A stretch of DNA of 64,000 nt from Chelonoidis abingdonii (lineage: Eukaryota; Chordata; Testudines; Testudinidae). Location: assembly GCF_003597395.2 (NCBI RefSeq), contig NC_133770.1:32687724-32751723 (forward strand), given 5' to 3'. The notes under the pieces were generated by a model, which searched no databases, was not told the DNA's origin, and was given only the letters and a program-made list of their open reading frames with translations. Position numbers and translations under genes: made by a program. Positions 10,841-23,194 of the stretch are shown here, piece after piece (the stretch's first letter is position 1; every line of letters begins with the position of its first letter).

Positions 10841-13800
10841 CAAAAAAATAATAATCTAGAGAGAATGCAATACCTCACATAAGAGGAGCTTTTTGATAGT
10901 ACCAAGACACATGCTTGGTACATGCTACACGAGTATGAGTAATAGTAGTAGTCGTCACACCTTCATATGGCCATTTTTTTTAAAATTGAGGTAAGTTGCA
11001 GATTAAATTCATTTATATAGAAAAAACCACACAATACAGGTGAGTCACAAGTAGTGACCTTCATTATCACTTCCATTTAATTTAACTTAGGAAAGTGTCT
11101 TGGGCTCATGCATATCAAGAGAAGTGGAATATGTAATGAACTAGAAGTTATTTTAGCTGTACATTTTTCAAAAATATATTCCCAATTACTTGGTAAATCA
11201 GTGTCAAAATTAGAAGCATGATATAGTTTTTCCTTCTCTACCCAAAATGCCTGTATTCCCCACCCCCACAAGTTCCATAACCATCATTCTTAGCTCTTGT
11301 GGTTTGAGTCTAAAGTTCTTTGCTCAATCACCAGTTACTGTAAATCGGGTTTCTTTCAGATAGTGGCCACCACAATTACACACTCCAAACTAGTGCGGCA
11401 AGTTTGGTCTCTCTAGCATACATTAGCCATTAGGGCTGACTCTCCAATGCTGACTCCCCAGTATCTAGTCTAGAATGATAGTCTATGAAAATCCTTTTTT
11501 TAAAAAAAAAAGTTTTATTTTAAAATATTTATTAAGGTCACACAATTAAACAGGAAAAGGATGTGTTAAGATCAAAGCACAGGTGCCCTACACATTTTTT
11601 TAAAAAACATTCAGTAGTCACAGTATTATGTGCTCTATACACCAAACAAAGGGAAAAGAATGCTATTTTTAAAAAAATGGAAACGTCACTTTAACATTTT
11701 CCCTAAAATGTACAGTACGATTTGGTAAATGTTGTCAATACAATGAATAAGTACAGACCATAAACACCTTGGTGCAAAAAGTCTAGCCAGAAACCCAACC
11801 TCATCGATCATCATTTAAAGTTCAGTAAAATGGCCTAATCTGCTTTGTTGCAGATTCAATTTTCCTACATTACCATCTGTCATGATAATCTTCCCTGAGC
11901 TAAAGAACAGCAAGCATTTTAAAAAGGTCCCAAATCGCAATGTGACCTAACAAAGAATATAATTCAGTCAGTTATTTCTCATCTGCTCCAGGGTCTCTCC
12001 ATTTGAGCCCCTTTGTCCTAAAGTAGAGACAGTACTTCCATACAGCTGCTAATTCATACAATGTATACCTAATCTTCTTTGGGTTTATTACTTCATTTTT
12101 TGTCACCTGGACGGGAATCTTCCAACACTTCAAAACACTGTAGCTTCTTCTTACTAGATGTATTTTTAAATCAATATCCAGAAAGGAGAGAACGGGTACT
12201 ATGGAAACATGAATATGCAACTTTCTTAAAGTATTGTACAGCCACATGGCTCCACAGCAAGCAAAGATAACTAAGCAAACTGTACTTTTAATAGAAGACT
12301 CATGCCTAAACTGTATTCTGAAGGGACTGGAAGGTTTACAGGTCATCCTAAGAAAAAGATGGAGTTCCACAGAATTTGTATTTCTTGCAGTCCTAGGGTT
12401 TTAGGTAAGAATGAGCTGATTCATTTTTGACACGTTGATTCTGAAGTAACACAGCATGGAGGCCTCTGTTGGGGCAGGGACAACAAAACACAACACACCT
12501 CTTCCAGCGCACAGAGTGCTGTAAAAGTCTTGCGTTGTGACTGGCTGCCAGAGAATAGTGAATTTACTCAGTTTACGTAAACAGCAACAGAATACACAAG
12601 AATGAAATCCCAGACAGTAAAATACTGACTGCTGATTTAATATTTCTGGTTAAAAAAAAACTCAATCTAATCTAAAAACATCCAAGCCTAATACAAATTG
12701 GTTTAGTTCTCACTGCACCGTTCTGTTCAAAGTCAAAACTCACAAGTTGTTTCCAGTAAAGCATAACATGTTAATTTGTTTTAAACAGGTCATAAAAAAG
12801 TCATAGTTCACACATAAAGCAATCAAACCATTCACTAATACCCTATTCAACAGCCAATGAAGCTTAACAAACTACTTCTTCCAGAGGTCTAGCAAAGACA
12901 ACAACCAAACTTTCTTGAAGTGAGGTGAGCCATTGACCTTTGTTATCAAAGCTGATCCAAATAGGGAGTTTAAGGTAGAAATTCAATTTCGACTGAAATT
13001 TGAACACTAGGTCCCTGAAACAATTTGTAATTCTGCATTTCTCGACAAATTATCCAAGCATATGGTGCATTTTAAAAAGGGAACATTCAAACAATTTTAT
13101 ATTTACAGTATCTGTTATATTTATTAAGCCATCCTCAAAATATATATAAAGCAATCAATCACTTGATATTTTTTCTAACCCTATAATTACTAGTTCAAAG
13201 TGGGGAAAAAAGAAAAAGATGGATATATGGGCCACCCATAAAAGATTTTCTTTTAATGCAGTATGCACCATAGTTTCAGACATTTTGACCATAAAAATCT
13301 AGGTGTTTCCATATGGTCAGCTTTAACAAGTGTTACTACAATTTTATAGAAGATTGTATATGCTTATTGCTCATTGTTCATGAGAGTCTTCTCCGGTATT
13401 AATATTTGATTCTATGCATGTAGTAAATGCTCCATTTACAAAGAGCTAAATTTCAAATAATCAGTTTATATTAAAAAAAATTGTTTTGAAATCAATGTTA
13501 AAAAAGGTACCCAGTTCACCTGGCATATTATCTTTTTAAACCCTGGAGAAGGATAGGGGCACCTACTGTGAAATGTGTGTCACATAACCTGCTGGAAAGG
13601 TGGCTCCCTCTGCCTAAAATGTTCTAGCAACACCTCAGAAACGAGAAAGAGAGCCTGCTTTGCTCTGACCCTCACAATGACAGCTGCCAAGAAATGAGTC
13701 AGGGCTGCCAAAGAAAAGCTGAAGCTTCTTGGCAAATTTTTAAATTTTGTTTTCATTACCGGTAAATATTTAACACATTTATATAACCTTTACCAATAGT

Positions 13801-14986
13801 GATAGCTTCCTTTAACTCCATATTGCCATACTTTCCAGCATCATGACTTAAAAAGGTAGATCTGGCACTTTCAAAGCACCACAAATGCATGAGGACTTAC
13901 AATGCACATCCGTAAGTCTATATTAATCTACTCTCATAGTGACAAAATACTAGCCCAAAACAGAAAATGGCAGTAAGTCAGATAAAGTCAATCATATTAA
14001 TATGGTATTGAAGAAATCAAATTAAGTGTCATAAAATGGATCGCGCTTGCTCCGATTAAAAACCCAACAAACAATAACCTTCCTCTTGCATAAGCCTTAT
14101 AAAATTCTTTTTTTTTTCAAATGAAAAATGAACGTTTGTCCTATGTTTTTAAACATGTATAAGGCTATTTAATTGTACTTCTACTATGTACAGTTCCCTC
14201 CAAAGACACTTTATAAAGTACATGTAATTTAACAGAACAATTGTTTCTCTTAAACTAATTTTAAAATCCTAGCCTTAGTTCATTTCCCCCCTCTGAATCA
14301 AAATACTGCTTTAATTCAGGTAGTATCTTTAGTAGCTAAGCAGTTTTCCAGAAGCCTGAGGGTTCAAAACTAGAATACTTTTATTACTCAGCTCCACAAA
14401 CTACCTTATGTTAGCTACATATACCAGCTGCTCTTCTCTTTTCATATATAAAAAAACTTTAAGCAGCATGTGGCCTTGACTATGCACATACATCCTAGCA
14501 GGTTTAGTCTAAAAGGGTTACAGTCCATTTGTCAAGCTATATCACATTTCCTCCACACCCTTCCTCTCACGAGCAACTGAATGCTGCCAACAGCTAACTG
14601 GGGCTAGATGTAAAAGTTTAATAGTGACCAAATCAAGACTGTTTTTTGTTTAACTTTAGTAAAATATGCTTACCTGCACATCTTTAATCACAATAGCACT
14701 AAATTAAGGATGTGGTAAACAAAAGTCAAAGTTATTAGCAACAAGCTCATGTTAATCTAATTTAAAGTGATTTTCTCATCCTAGGGAGACAAAACCCAAG
14801 ATCTCCAAAACAACTACTGTAGCTTGATGAAGTTTTAAATTATCTGCCAAGATAATATATATTACCATTAGCACCCACTTTTCTCTCTCCTTTTGTTAGC
14901 AAAAACATGTCATGCCATCTTCTGAGTTCAGGACTGTGAGCAAGCAAGATATGCAATTCCACAGGAATCCTGCTTCATTTCTCGTA
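10841..14986. other. Mostly unassigned AT-rich intron sequence
   Basis: No repeat family was recognised apart from simple A/T runs. The only notable coding signal is the minus-strand open frame at 12347-11972, listed separately. The low repeat content over 4 kb makes this a reasonable place to look for conserved intronic elements. Confidence 0.45.
11972..12347 (-). CDS. Unidentified candidate terminal exon, 124 codons, one membrane segment
   Basis: On the minus strand a pyrimidine tract ending CTTAG (AG at 12349-12348) is followed at once by GATG. The frame from that ATG (12346) runs 124 codons to TAA (11974-11972). Residues 26-45 or so are hydrophobic (STVCLVIFACCGAMWLYNTL), then comes a basic, aromatic C-terminal half ending WRDPGADEK. 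An AATAAA lies ~440 bases downstream on the same strand (11533-11528). The frame also extends 8 codons upstream of the acceptor. I do not recognise the protein. It lies inside ZEB1 intron 1 on the sense strand. Splicing from ZEB1 exon 1 (phase 1) would give an immediate TGA, so it cannot be an in-frame ZEB1 isoform. A chance open frame is quite possible. Confidence 0.3.
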
Positions 14987-15164
14987 AGGCCAAGTTGACT
15001 TGGAAGGTTTTGCCAGTACTGCTACCCTATAATGTCCCTTGCTGCTAGGGTAGAAGCAGCTTTGCCAGTATATCTAGACTACATACAGGCTTTTGCCAGC
15101 ACTGCTATGTCTATCACAAATCACACAGCTATGCCAGCAAAAGTTTGTAGTGTAGACTTTGCCT
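14987..15164. mobile_element. MITE, hAT-like, degenerate
   Basis: The right end, GTAGTGTAGACTTTGCCT, is the complement of the GGC..GTCTACACTA terminus seen in the other MITEs. The interior has repeated TTGCCAG and TATGCCAGCAAAAG blocks. The left end is weak. Confidence 0.55.
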
Positions 15165-15218
15165 GAACTTCAATATCTTATCTGTTCTCAGGAACTGAGT
15201 AGACCATTAGAGTGAAAA

Positions 15219-15270
15219 GGATGAGATATAGATATATAGAGATTATATATATAACACATATATATAACAA
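15219..15270. repeat. AT-rich simple repeat
   Basis: Degenerate (AT)n / (TATA)n with a few G and C. Confidence 0.75.
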
Positions 15271-15295
15271 GACAGCTGATAGGTTGGTGTGGTTC

Positions 15296-16026
15296 TGTTA
15301 CCATCAAGTGTTAATTTAAGAGAGAAGTGCACCCTATTTCTTGTAGTAAGTACAGGCCCTGATAAAGGCCAAGTATGAGGCCTGAACTAAAGTAATGGTC
15401 AAGACTTAGCTAAAAAGCAAAGTCAAGCTGTGAGCTGAAGGCCGGCTTAGTTCACAGAAGCTGGCAAGGAAAGGGCTGATGATGCATAAACATATATTCA
15501 CCTAGCATATTGAAGTATAAACACGGTACCAGAACACTTTATACTGGAACATTCCACGGATAAGAAAACAGGCTGACCCATCCCAATGACAGGAGCAAAA
15601 GGGTAAAATGGAGAGAGTTGTTTTGATCGAACCAACATGTACAAGGTGAGAGGCGGCACCTTACTACGTAGAGGGGTTGCGCCTCAGTACGTCAGGAGTG
15701 ATGTGTAATTTGTTTGTACCTGTGTATAAGAATGTATCCCTGGGGTGGTGTCTTGGTCCGGCCGAGGGGGCAGTGAAAAGTCCCGCCACTGACTGAGGCC
15801 GGTCCATTGCCAAGAGGCACTTTCTCGTAGTATGCCCAGTAGACTAAGTAATCTACGGGTAACTGCCATTGTGTCCAAGATCGCAATAAACCTAGCCGAC
15901 GTGACTTTGAACCTTACTAGACTCTGTGGTCATTGGGGGTTCTCGCTGGGTCTGCTGCATCAGCTATCTGCAGAGCTGGGGCAGCACACGGGGCGAGCAC
16001 ACGCATGCAGCTGAGTGATACCAACA
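15296..16026 (+). mobile_element. Solo LTR of an endogenous retrovirus-like element
   Basis: The segment begins TGTTACCATCA and ends near GTGATACCAACA, short inverted ends of the TG..CA kind. It contains a TATA-like TGTATAAG (15723-15730) and, ~160 bases on, an AATAAA (15885-15890) followed by a GT-rich stretch (GTGGTCATTGGGGG), the order expected of U3-R-U5. It is more GC-rich than its surroundings. No gag, pol or env sequence adjoins it, so it is a solo LTR left by recombination. No clean target duplication was found, and the exact ends are uncertain. Confidence 0.7.
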
Positions 16027-17000
16027 AGGAGACAGCAGAGCACCACACCGGTAGCATCTGACAACACCTCTGACAACATTTCTCTCTCACAAATGTTGCT
16101 GATTCCAACACTTGACACAATGGAAAACCATTAAATGGAACTACTGTGCCAGATATTCAGGTGGGGGGGGGGTATAGAGGCACATTTAAATTTTAATTTT
16201 TCCAAACAGCACTTATAAAATGAATTCTAGAATGAATTTAGTTGCAGGTAGCAGCATGGTGAACTTCCTTATAGCGCCCTGCTGATGAGCATCCCCCCAG
16301 GTTAGCAGCGACCACCTCTTGGAACGAGGATGGTTGACCAAGCCAATGCACTCTTTAGTCTCTCTGCTAAGAGCAACAAATACAGCAGCAATTGTGACAG
16401 ACAGCTTTACTGAAACCATCATCTTGTTTCACATAGACCAATGAAAAAATATCTGACAGCTAGTTTTGGTTACTACTATTCTTTCCAAATTTGTGCCTGT
16501 GACCTAAAGGTGAAAGACTGCATGTATTACCGAACTCCTCAGCCACTATATCCTTTTTGTTTATAACTGATATATTAAGAAAGTTCCATAGAAGATTCTA
16601 TACTGTGGTAAAATCAGTAATTTCAGAGCTGAACAGAAATTTAGGATACAGCATTGCAATTCTCCCATGGCATAAGTAGTTTCATATAAGCATCATCAAC
16701 TAGTTCAGGTAGGTTAATTACTGAATTAGATCATAATATAATCATGGGCACCCTTGGCTGAATTCCAGTTCCACAACTGAATTCAATAGTTACACAATAT
16801 ACTACATAACTAACAGATATTGGTCAGCTCATTTAAGAAATTTACACATGCAAACAAGTACAGGAGTAGTCCAAATACAGTGGTCGCCTAACATCTGAAG
16901 AGTGCGATTTAATAGTACACCATTTTAAGTTTCAGATTTGTGAAGCTATCTTTTTCAGCCACCAAAAACCTTGCAATACCAAGGCTAACAAATGAGATAC
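16027..17000. other. Unassigned sequence
   Basis: A G run at 16163-16172 and no recognised repeat or exon. Confidence 0.5.
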
Positions 17001-17242
17001 CTTAGGCTATGTCTACACTACGCACCTTTTAGCAACACAGCTGTGCCACTACAGCCACATGGCTAAAAGGCATGCAGTGTAGCCACTGTTTGATGGCAGG
17101 AGAGAGCTCTCCTGCCAACAAAGTGCTGTTCACACCAGTGCTTTTTGTCAGCAAAACTTTTGTCATTCATGGATGTGTTTTTTTCACATCTCTGAATGAC
17201 TAAAGTTGTGTCGTTCAGGTTTCAGTGTAGTCAAAGCCTAAG
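17001..17242. mobile_element. Complete MITE with CTTAGGCT terminal inverted repeats
   Basis: CTTAGGCTATGTCTACACTA at 17001 and AGTGTAGTCAAAGCCTAAG ending at 17242 are inverted copies. The interior contains two near-palindromic halves (CTAAAAGGCATGCAGTGTAGCC; GGAGAGAGCTCTCCTGCC). No clear 8-bp duplication survives. The superfamily (hAT-like) is inferred from related turtle elements. Confidence 0.8.
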
Positions 17243-17346
17243 TCTGACAAAAGTGGATTCAAAATTCACAAGCTATTCCATGCACCAGTAGTACCTTTTC
17301 ATTTCAAAACATCCCTTATAATATTTTAGACAGAGAGAAAAGAGTA

Positions 17347-17381
17347 TGTGTGTGTGTGTGTGTGTTAGTGTGTGTGTGTTA
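17347..17381. repeat. (TG)n microsatellite
   Basis: About 16 TG dinucleotides with one interruption (TTAG). Confidence 0.92.
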
Positions 17382-18844
17382 CAGTCTATTACAAAATGTC
17401 TGTTCAAAAAAGACTTTCATTTGAACTTACACATCTTTTCAAAATGCGTTGCAAAAAAGCATTTTATAAGTTGCTTTATACAACACTGCTAAAATACAGT
17501 TGAACTAGACAATGAGGTGATGTTGTTCTTTGCTTTAAATATACTAAAAAAGTCATTTTTATTTCATAACTTACTATTTTCAATTATAAATCAATACTTA
17601 GTATACTACTTCATCTCCAATAAGTCAGGATCAATCCAATGAACTTTGGTACTTCTAGTACAGTGAATGCTATTGTGGACATAGGTGCTTGACTATGTTG
17701 AACTGGTACCACCATTCCAGGAAATACTAGTTTAAAATAAATTGCTTATCTAACTATAACAGTTTCTGGATAATGAAGTCTCTGAGCATTGCATGTAGAA
17801 AAGTAAAAAGGAGAAACAAATTAGTAGCAAGACGACTGCTCACCTAGCATGTGTCTTGCATTAATCCTTTTCTTTTTACTTTTAATTTCTCTATAAAAAT
17901 TATGTATTAGTGACTGGCCTCTAAGTTCTATAGTTACTGGCATAACACTTGGTTTCATATAACAAATCAGTTACTTTAGTAGATTATTAGACTATCATAG
18001 GTACTAAAAAACAGCTAGATATCCTAAACTAAGGTGTTTAAAGAAAAAAATAAAAAGGAGGAACCATGGAAATCCCATCAGTTAAATCAGAGCAACAGGG
18101 GACCACAGGGGAGGAAGGAATCCTTGCTGTAGTTCTATATTATGATGACCCCTCTAGGTGTTCAGAGGCAGTAGTTCCTAAAAAGCTTTTACGAGTCTTC
18201 AGGAACCGGTGTCTTAAACGCCATATATACTTTCATGACTTGAATACAGACTTTAGGAAAAGGCTGTGGATATCTCAAATATCATTCAATATGATTTCAG
18301 ACTTCAAATTCTGTGGTATAACTCAAGCTTATAAACAGCTTAGGATAACTCAAAATCTAAAAGGTATCTCACTAAAACAATGTTTAAAGTCAATGGTCCT
18401 TGTTGAGATAGCCTCCCCATCCCACCCCCACTCCCTCCACACACACACAAAAACCACACAACCCCCCTCCTCCAAAAATCACACCACATACACCAAACCA
18501 CTATGCCAGTTGAGAGATAAACTGGAAAATATTCCTACAAAACATCTAGAAAAAAGTGAACAGCCCTCTATTTTAAACTCATGTCTCCCATACACCCTAT
18601 CAGGCTAACCTCAACGTGCTCAAAGATATTCTCAGTGAGAACACATGATACATAGGCCAAAAGAAACCAACGTATCTGAAACTGCAGGGCAGGAGTGGAA
18701 GGGCAGGTCAAATTGTGACTTTAAACCAATCTAATCACATTCTTAACTGTGGAAAGACCACAGTTCTATTATTATAAGTGAGGCTGAAAATATACAGGCA
18801 AGTTTTATATTTTGAATCTTTGAACAAATTTTGAAACCCAATTC
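17382..18844. other. Unassigned sequence with a 180-codon open frame
   Basis: A plus-strand frame at 18066-18608 starts at an ATG in a good translation context (GAACCATGG) and runs 180 codons. It passes through a low-complexity CA/CCCC stretch (18420-18480) and matches no protein I know. There is no promoter-like GC rise and no obvious splice structure. I treat it as a probable chance frame and leave the rest unassigned. Confidence 0.4.
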
Positions 18845-18945
18845 ATAGACTCATAGGTCAGAAGGGACCAATATGATCATCTAGTCTGACCAAATTCATA
18901 AAGGTCATCTTCCAATTACAAGATAAGTCTAGCCCTTGAAGTTTT
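18845..18945 (-). mobile_element. CR1 3' tail fragment
   Basis: CATAGACTCATAGGTCAGAA, then GGGACC..ATCATCTAGTCTGACC, is the reverse complement of the CR1 3' terminal region (older subfamily than the copy at 26.7 kb). Only ~100 bp remains. Confidence 0.8.
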
Positions 18946-21095
18946 CCAAAAGAAAAAAGTATATTCTGAATAATATTATTAGATCATCTTATCCTGAGAT
19001 ACATTGTGAACTCTTGGGCAGGGAATTATCTTCATGTATCTAAAAAGCAACAGAACACCTGTAATGGTATATAGACAGACAAAATGTGGTGTGAGAAAGG
19101 AGTGCAACATAAGACTTACCCTTTCCCACTTTCTCTTTTGTATTTTTAGCATTTAATACTGTGTTCTCTTTAGGTCCTTACGCATTTGTCTTTTCAAACG
19201 AGTTGAGCATCCTTTAGTGCAGCTTTTTCCACTAAATTGTGTAGTTACTACAAATGTAAAAAGTAACTTAGAACTCATTTTCATTAAACCTTAGCTGGAG
19301 ACAAATACCGGACAAAGAAGAATTTCACAGTGCATTAAGTTTAACTTTTTTCAATGCTATAATTCTTTGACAAAGTATATAACCTTCTGGAAGTTCCTGG
19401 TATCACGAACTGGTACACTGGGGAACTGCCATACAAGGTGGGATGTGAAAAGCTACAGCAGGCATTGCTCCTGCTAGAAGCTAGTTTTGTGGTTCCTTTC
19501 CAGATATATGGGAAGTGCAAGTAGCAATCTGAAGAAAAGAGATGGGACTGCTCAGCCCAGACCTCAAATTAGAAACCTTAAGAGCATCCAAACCTGGGCA
19601 GGGAGGGGAGATTTGGAGCTGAAAACAAAACAAAACAAAAAAAACAAACAAAAACTACCACCCATAAAATAAAGCTAAGTCTCAAGAAGGTGAAAGGTTT
19701 TTGACTCTACAGTCTGTAGGAAACACATCAAGGTCACACAACAAGTAGTTTAATATTATTTAGGACCATGTAGGAAGAAAGACAAGATGCAAAGGATGTA
19801 GTTTAATTAGGCCACAGCTTTCATTATCTCTGAACTATCTCTTCTATGAGGGCTGAGGGGCTGGAGAAGGACTGTCTCCTCACTGTACCAGACATTAGGA
19901 GCCCCAACCTCATTTCCCAGCTTCTTTAGGGGATGCCTTCCCCTGAGTTCACTTCCAATTCTGGTTTATCAAGGAATCGATCTCCTGTACAATGAGTACC
20001 TGCAGGGGACACCTCCCACCTACTAAAATTGTGAAATTCTTACCTTCTGACCTACCCCACCAGGTCCCTCCACCATATCTGGTGGGGTGGGGAAGAATCT
20101 TTCCTAGTCCCTCATCCTCAATAGGACTCCAATCTTGCATTGGGAGTGGGCCCACTGCCACGCTGAACAGTGGCAGATTCCACTGATGCATCTTTGCAGC
20201 TGGTAATCTGGGCAGCAGAAGGGCATCAAGCCAGAAAGACATGGTTTATATACCCTCCTCTCCCCAGGTCTGTGGGGGCCAATGGCTTACCTGAGCCCCA
20301 CATGCCTGCCTACCCACCCATTCAGGTGAAGCCTCTCCCCACACACCCCCAGCAAGCCATCTTTCAAACTTCAACGTGTGTGTATGTGCACGCAGGAGGG
20401 CAAGGGAGAAGAGACCATTAGAAGTAGCATCTACCCTTTTCCCCCCTGCTCAGCAGTCCAGACCGAGAGGCACCCATATGCACATAATTTTGAGGTTGCA
20501 GGGGTTGCATTCTGCTAAATGAATTAATTTAGAGGAAGAGAAAAAGGGTAGTGCATAAGCCCATTCAAACAATTAGCAAAGCTTTTAATTAAAGTCACCT
20601 TAAATGTCATCTAAAAACTTAAGTAGGGGCATATTTTCCCTCAAAGAAATTCAGAGGTTGAAGTTAATATTTTTACCTTTCCCACTCCACCCCCCCACCT
20701 CTGTGTAATGTTCCACCTCTGTGTAATGTTCCAAGGGGGAGGATAGGGGGAAATCTCTCTCCACGAAATTACTTAAGTATTTTCCTGTTGCATATTTTGC
20801 AACTACAGTCCTCCCTCAACACCAGTTCTGTGCAGAGTAGGTGTTCATGCAAGTCCCACAGCAGAGGTGTGAAAATAATAGCTACATCAACATTCTCAGC
20901 ACAGCAATTAGCATTGTAGATTCTGTCCCACAGCAAACTACAAGCAGACCCAAGTCTCTTCAGATTAAGTAGAGTTCTCGATGGCTCACTTCACCCAAGA
21001 ACCATCACTGCATTTTTGACCTTTTCAAGCTCAACAATAATGGATCAACATGGCTCTACAGAAAAGCCCTATATAATGAAGTGCACTATACTATA
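18946..21095. other. Unassigned sequence, GC-richer patch at 19.85-20.45 kb
   Basis: The 19850-20450 patch is richer in C and has short open frames on both strands without known motifs. A direct duplication of CCACCTCTGTGTAATGTT lies at 20696-20731. No repeat family was recognised. Confidence 0.45.
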
Positions 21096-21236
21096 TGGTC
21101 AGAAGGGAACTGATTGTAAGCTCCTCAGGGCAGGTCCTATATTTTTGTTGTGTGGTTGTACAGTGCCTAGCACAATGAGGTCCTGGGTCTATGAGTTGGG
21201 CGCATAGGTATTACTATACTATAAATAAAATAAAAA
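21096..21236 (+). mobile_element. SINE/LINE 3' tail of the L2/MIR type
   Basis: TTGTAAGCTCCTCAGGGCAGG, GTACAGTGCCTAGCACAATG and GGTATTAC..AATAAA form the conserved tail shared by L2 LINEs and the MIR-like SINEs that use it, found across amniotes. It ends in an A-rich stretch at 21222-21240. Confidence 0.8.
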
Positions 21237-21298
21237 AAAATACTACCAGCTCTATTCAGTTTTGTTGCAGTCAACATGCCTAGTATCTGCATTCTCAG

Positions 21299-21620
21299 AT
21301 TATGCTTACACTGCAGCAGAAACATACAAATCCTAGCTCAGATCAGCCAACATGTGCTAGCTTTAAATCAAGCCTCTTGCACTAAAAAGAACAGTGGTTG
21401 CGGAGGCTCAGGCTAACCACTTGAGTACAGTCCCATCCAAGATCCCAGGTATGTAATTGGATGGCTAGCCTGAGCTGCTGCCACCAGCTACATACATATG
21501 ACCTCTGACAGGATTGTACTCAAGCATCTAGCCAAGCCACCATGGCCACATTTATTTTTAGAGTGCATCTCTCCCCAAGATGGGAATTATACCTCCCAGC
21601 TGCTGTGTAAACACACCATA
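21299..21620. mobile_element. MITE, degenerate
   Basis: TATGCTTACACTGCAGCAG on the left and CAGCTGCTGTGTAAACACACC on the right are imperfect inverted copies. The interior AGGCTCAGGCTAACC..GGCTAGCCTGAGCTGC is palindromic, typical of a foldback MITE. Confidence 0.55.
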
Positions 21621-22238
21621 GGAAGATGGTAGATGAAGTGCCATTTTCTTTACGGGGAGTCTGTGTACAACAAACAGTAGTTGGGGGGTCAGGAGAGAAA
21701 AGTCATTTCTTCTGGAGTAAGATGGAATAAATTGCTTTCTAACTGGACCACTTTGAGCTGCAGATAAAGAACCGCATGAGCATTTTGTAAAACTTATCTG
21801 GGTAAAATTTTATCTAGTTTGAGTTGCAGTAATTTAAACATGTAAGTGTTTAAAATCTACCTTCACACTATTTGGTAGTATTTGTGGAAAATAGTTAAGG
21901 AGCTCTCTTTTAAAATTTTTTGTATCCTCTAAGCTTTGTTATGGAACAGGAAGAGTCCAGGAAGATTTGTGTTATCAATAGAAGTTTATTCAGGAAGTAT
22001 TTGGAATGAAGTCATTAAGGGAGTAAAGGAAAGACCTAAGCTTACAGCAACAGAATAGTAAACAATCTACTCTGAGGATTTACGCTTTCATATTTGTCTA
22101 ACCAGGACACTTAATGACTGGAGATTAGAAGAATTTCTCTGAGAATTAGAAATTTGGAACCCGGTATGTTTGAACTATTTTGTAAAGGAGTCATTTATTT
22201 AAATAGATGTTAAGGCCAGACAGTAGTATTTTTTTTAT

Positions 22239-22246
22239 ATAAAATT
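22239..22246. repeat. Left target duplication of the 22.2-kb hAT
   Basis: ATAAAATT, identical to 24268-24275. Confidence 0.9.
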
Positions 22247-22767
22247 TAGGGCTGTCAATTAATCGCAGTTAACTCATGCGATTAACTCGAAAAAATTAAT
22301 CACGATTAATCGCAGTTTTAATTGCACTGTTAAACAGAATACCAACTGAAATGTAGAAAAACATCCAAAATATTTAATACATTTTCACATATATTGTATT
22401 CCGTGTTGTAATTGATTTCAACGTGTATATTATTTTTGATTACAAATATTTGCACTGTAAAAATGATAAAGGAAATAGTATTTCAATTCACTTCATACAA
22501 GTACTATAGTGCAATCTCTTTGTTGCGAAAGTTCAACTTAAAAAAATAAATCCATGTGTTACATAACTGCACTCAAAAACAAAACAATGTAAAACTTCAG
22601 AGCCTACAAGTCCACTCAGTCCTAATTCTCATTCAGCCAATCATTAAGACAAACAAAATAATGCTATCCTCTTCTTACTTACACTGTCACCAGAAAATGA
22701 AACAGGCATTTGCATTGCATTTTTGTAGCCAGCGCTGCAAGGTATTTACGTGCCAGATATGCTAAAC

Positions 22768-23186
22768 CAGGGGTGGCCAACCTATGGCTCCGGAGACACA
22801 GGCGGCTCTTCAGAAGTTAATATGCATAGCTGTATAGGCACTGACTCTGGGGCTGGAGCCACAGGTGCCAACTTTCCAATGTGCTGGGGGATGCTCACTG
22901 CTCAACCCCTGGCTCTGCCACAGGCCCTGCCCCTGCCACAGGCCCTGCCCCCACTCCACCCCTTCCCACCACCTCCTGAGCCTGCCATGCCCTCGTTCCT
23001 CCCCCCGCCCCACCAGAGCCTCCTGCACACCACAAAATAGCTGGCTGGGAGGTGTGGGGAGGGAGGGAGGGAGTGGGAGGCACTGGGAGAGGGGGTGGAG
23101 GAGCTGATGGAGGGATACTGACTTATTACTGTGGCTCTTTGGCAATGTACATTGGTAAATTCTGGCTCCTTCTCAGGCTCACCCTG
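22768..23186. mobile_element. Non-autonomous hAT nested in another hAT
   Basis: It starts CAGGGGTGGCCAACC and ends GGCTCACCCTG (reverse complement CAGGGTGAGCC). The flanks are an exact duplication, TGCTAAAC (22760-22767 and 23187-23194). The GC-rich interior has CCTGCCCCTGCCACAGG repeats and is non-coding; the frames found there are compositional. Removing the element rejoins the host transposon smoothly. Confidence 0.93.
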
Positions 23187-23194
23187 TGCTAAAC

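Noticed and set aside
22750..23145. Frames of 80-111 codons
   Set aside because: They are inside the GC-rich non-coding part of the nested hAT element.
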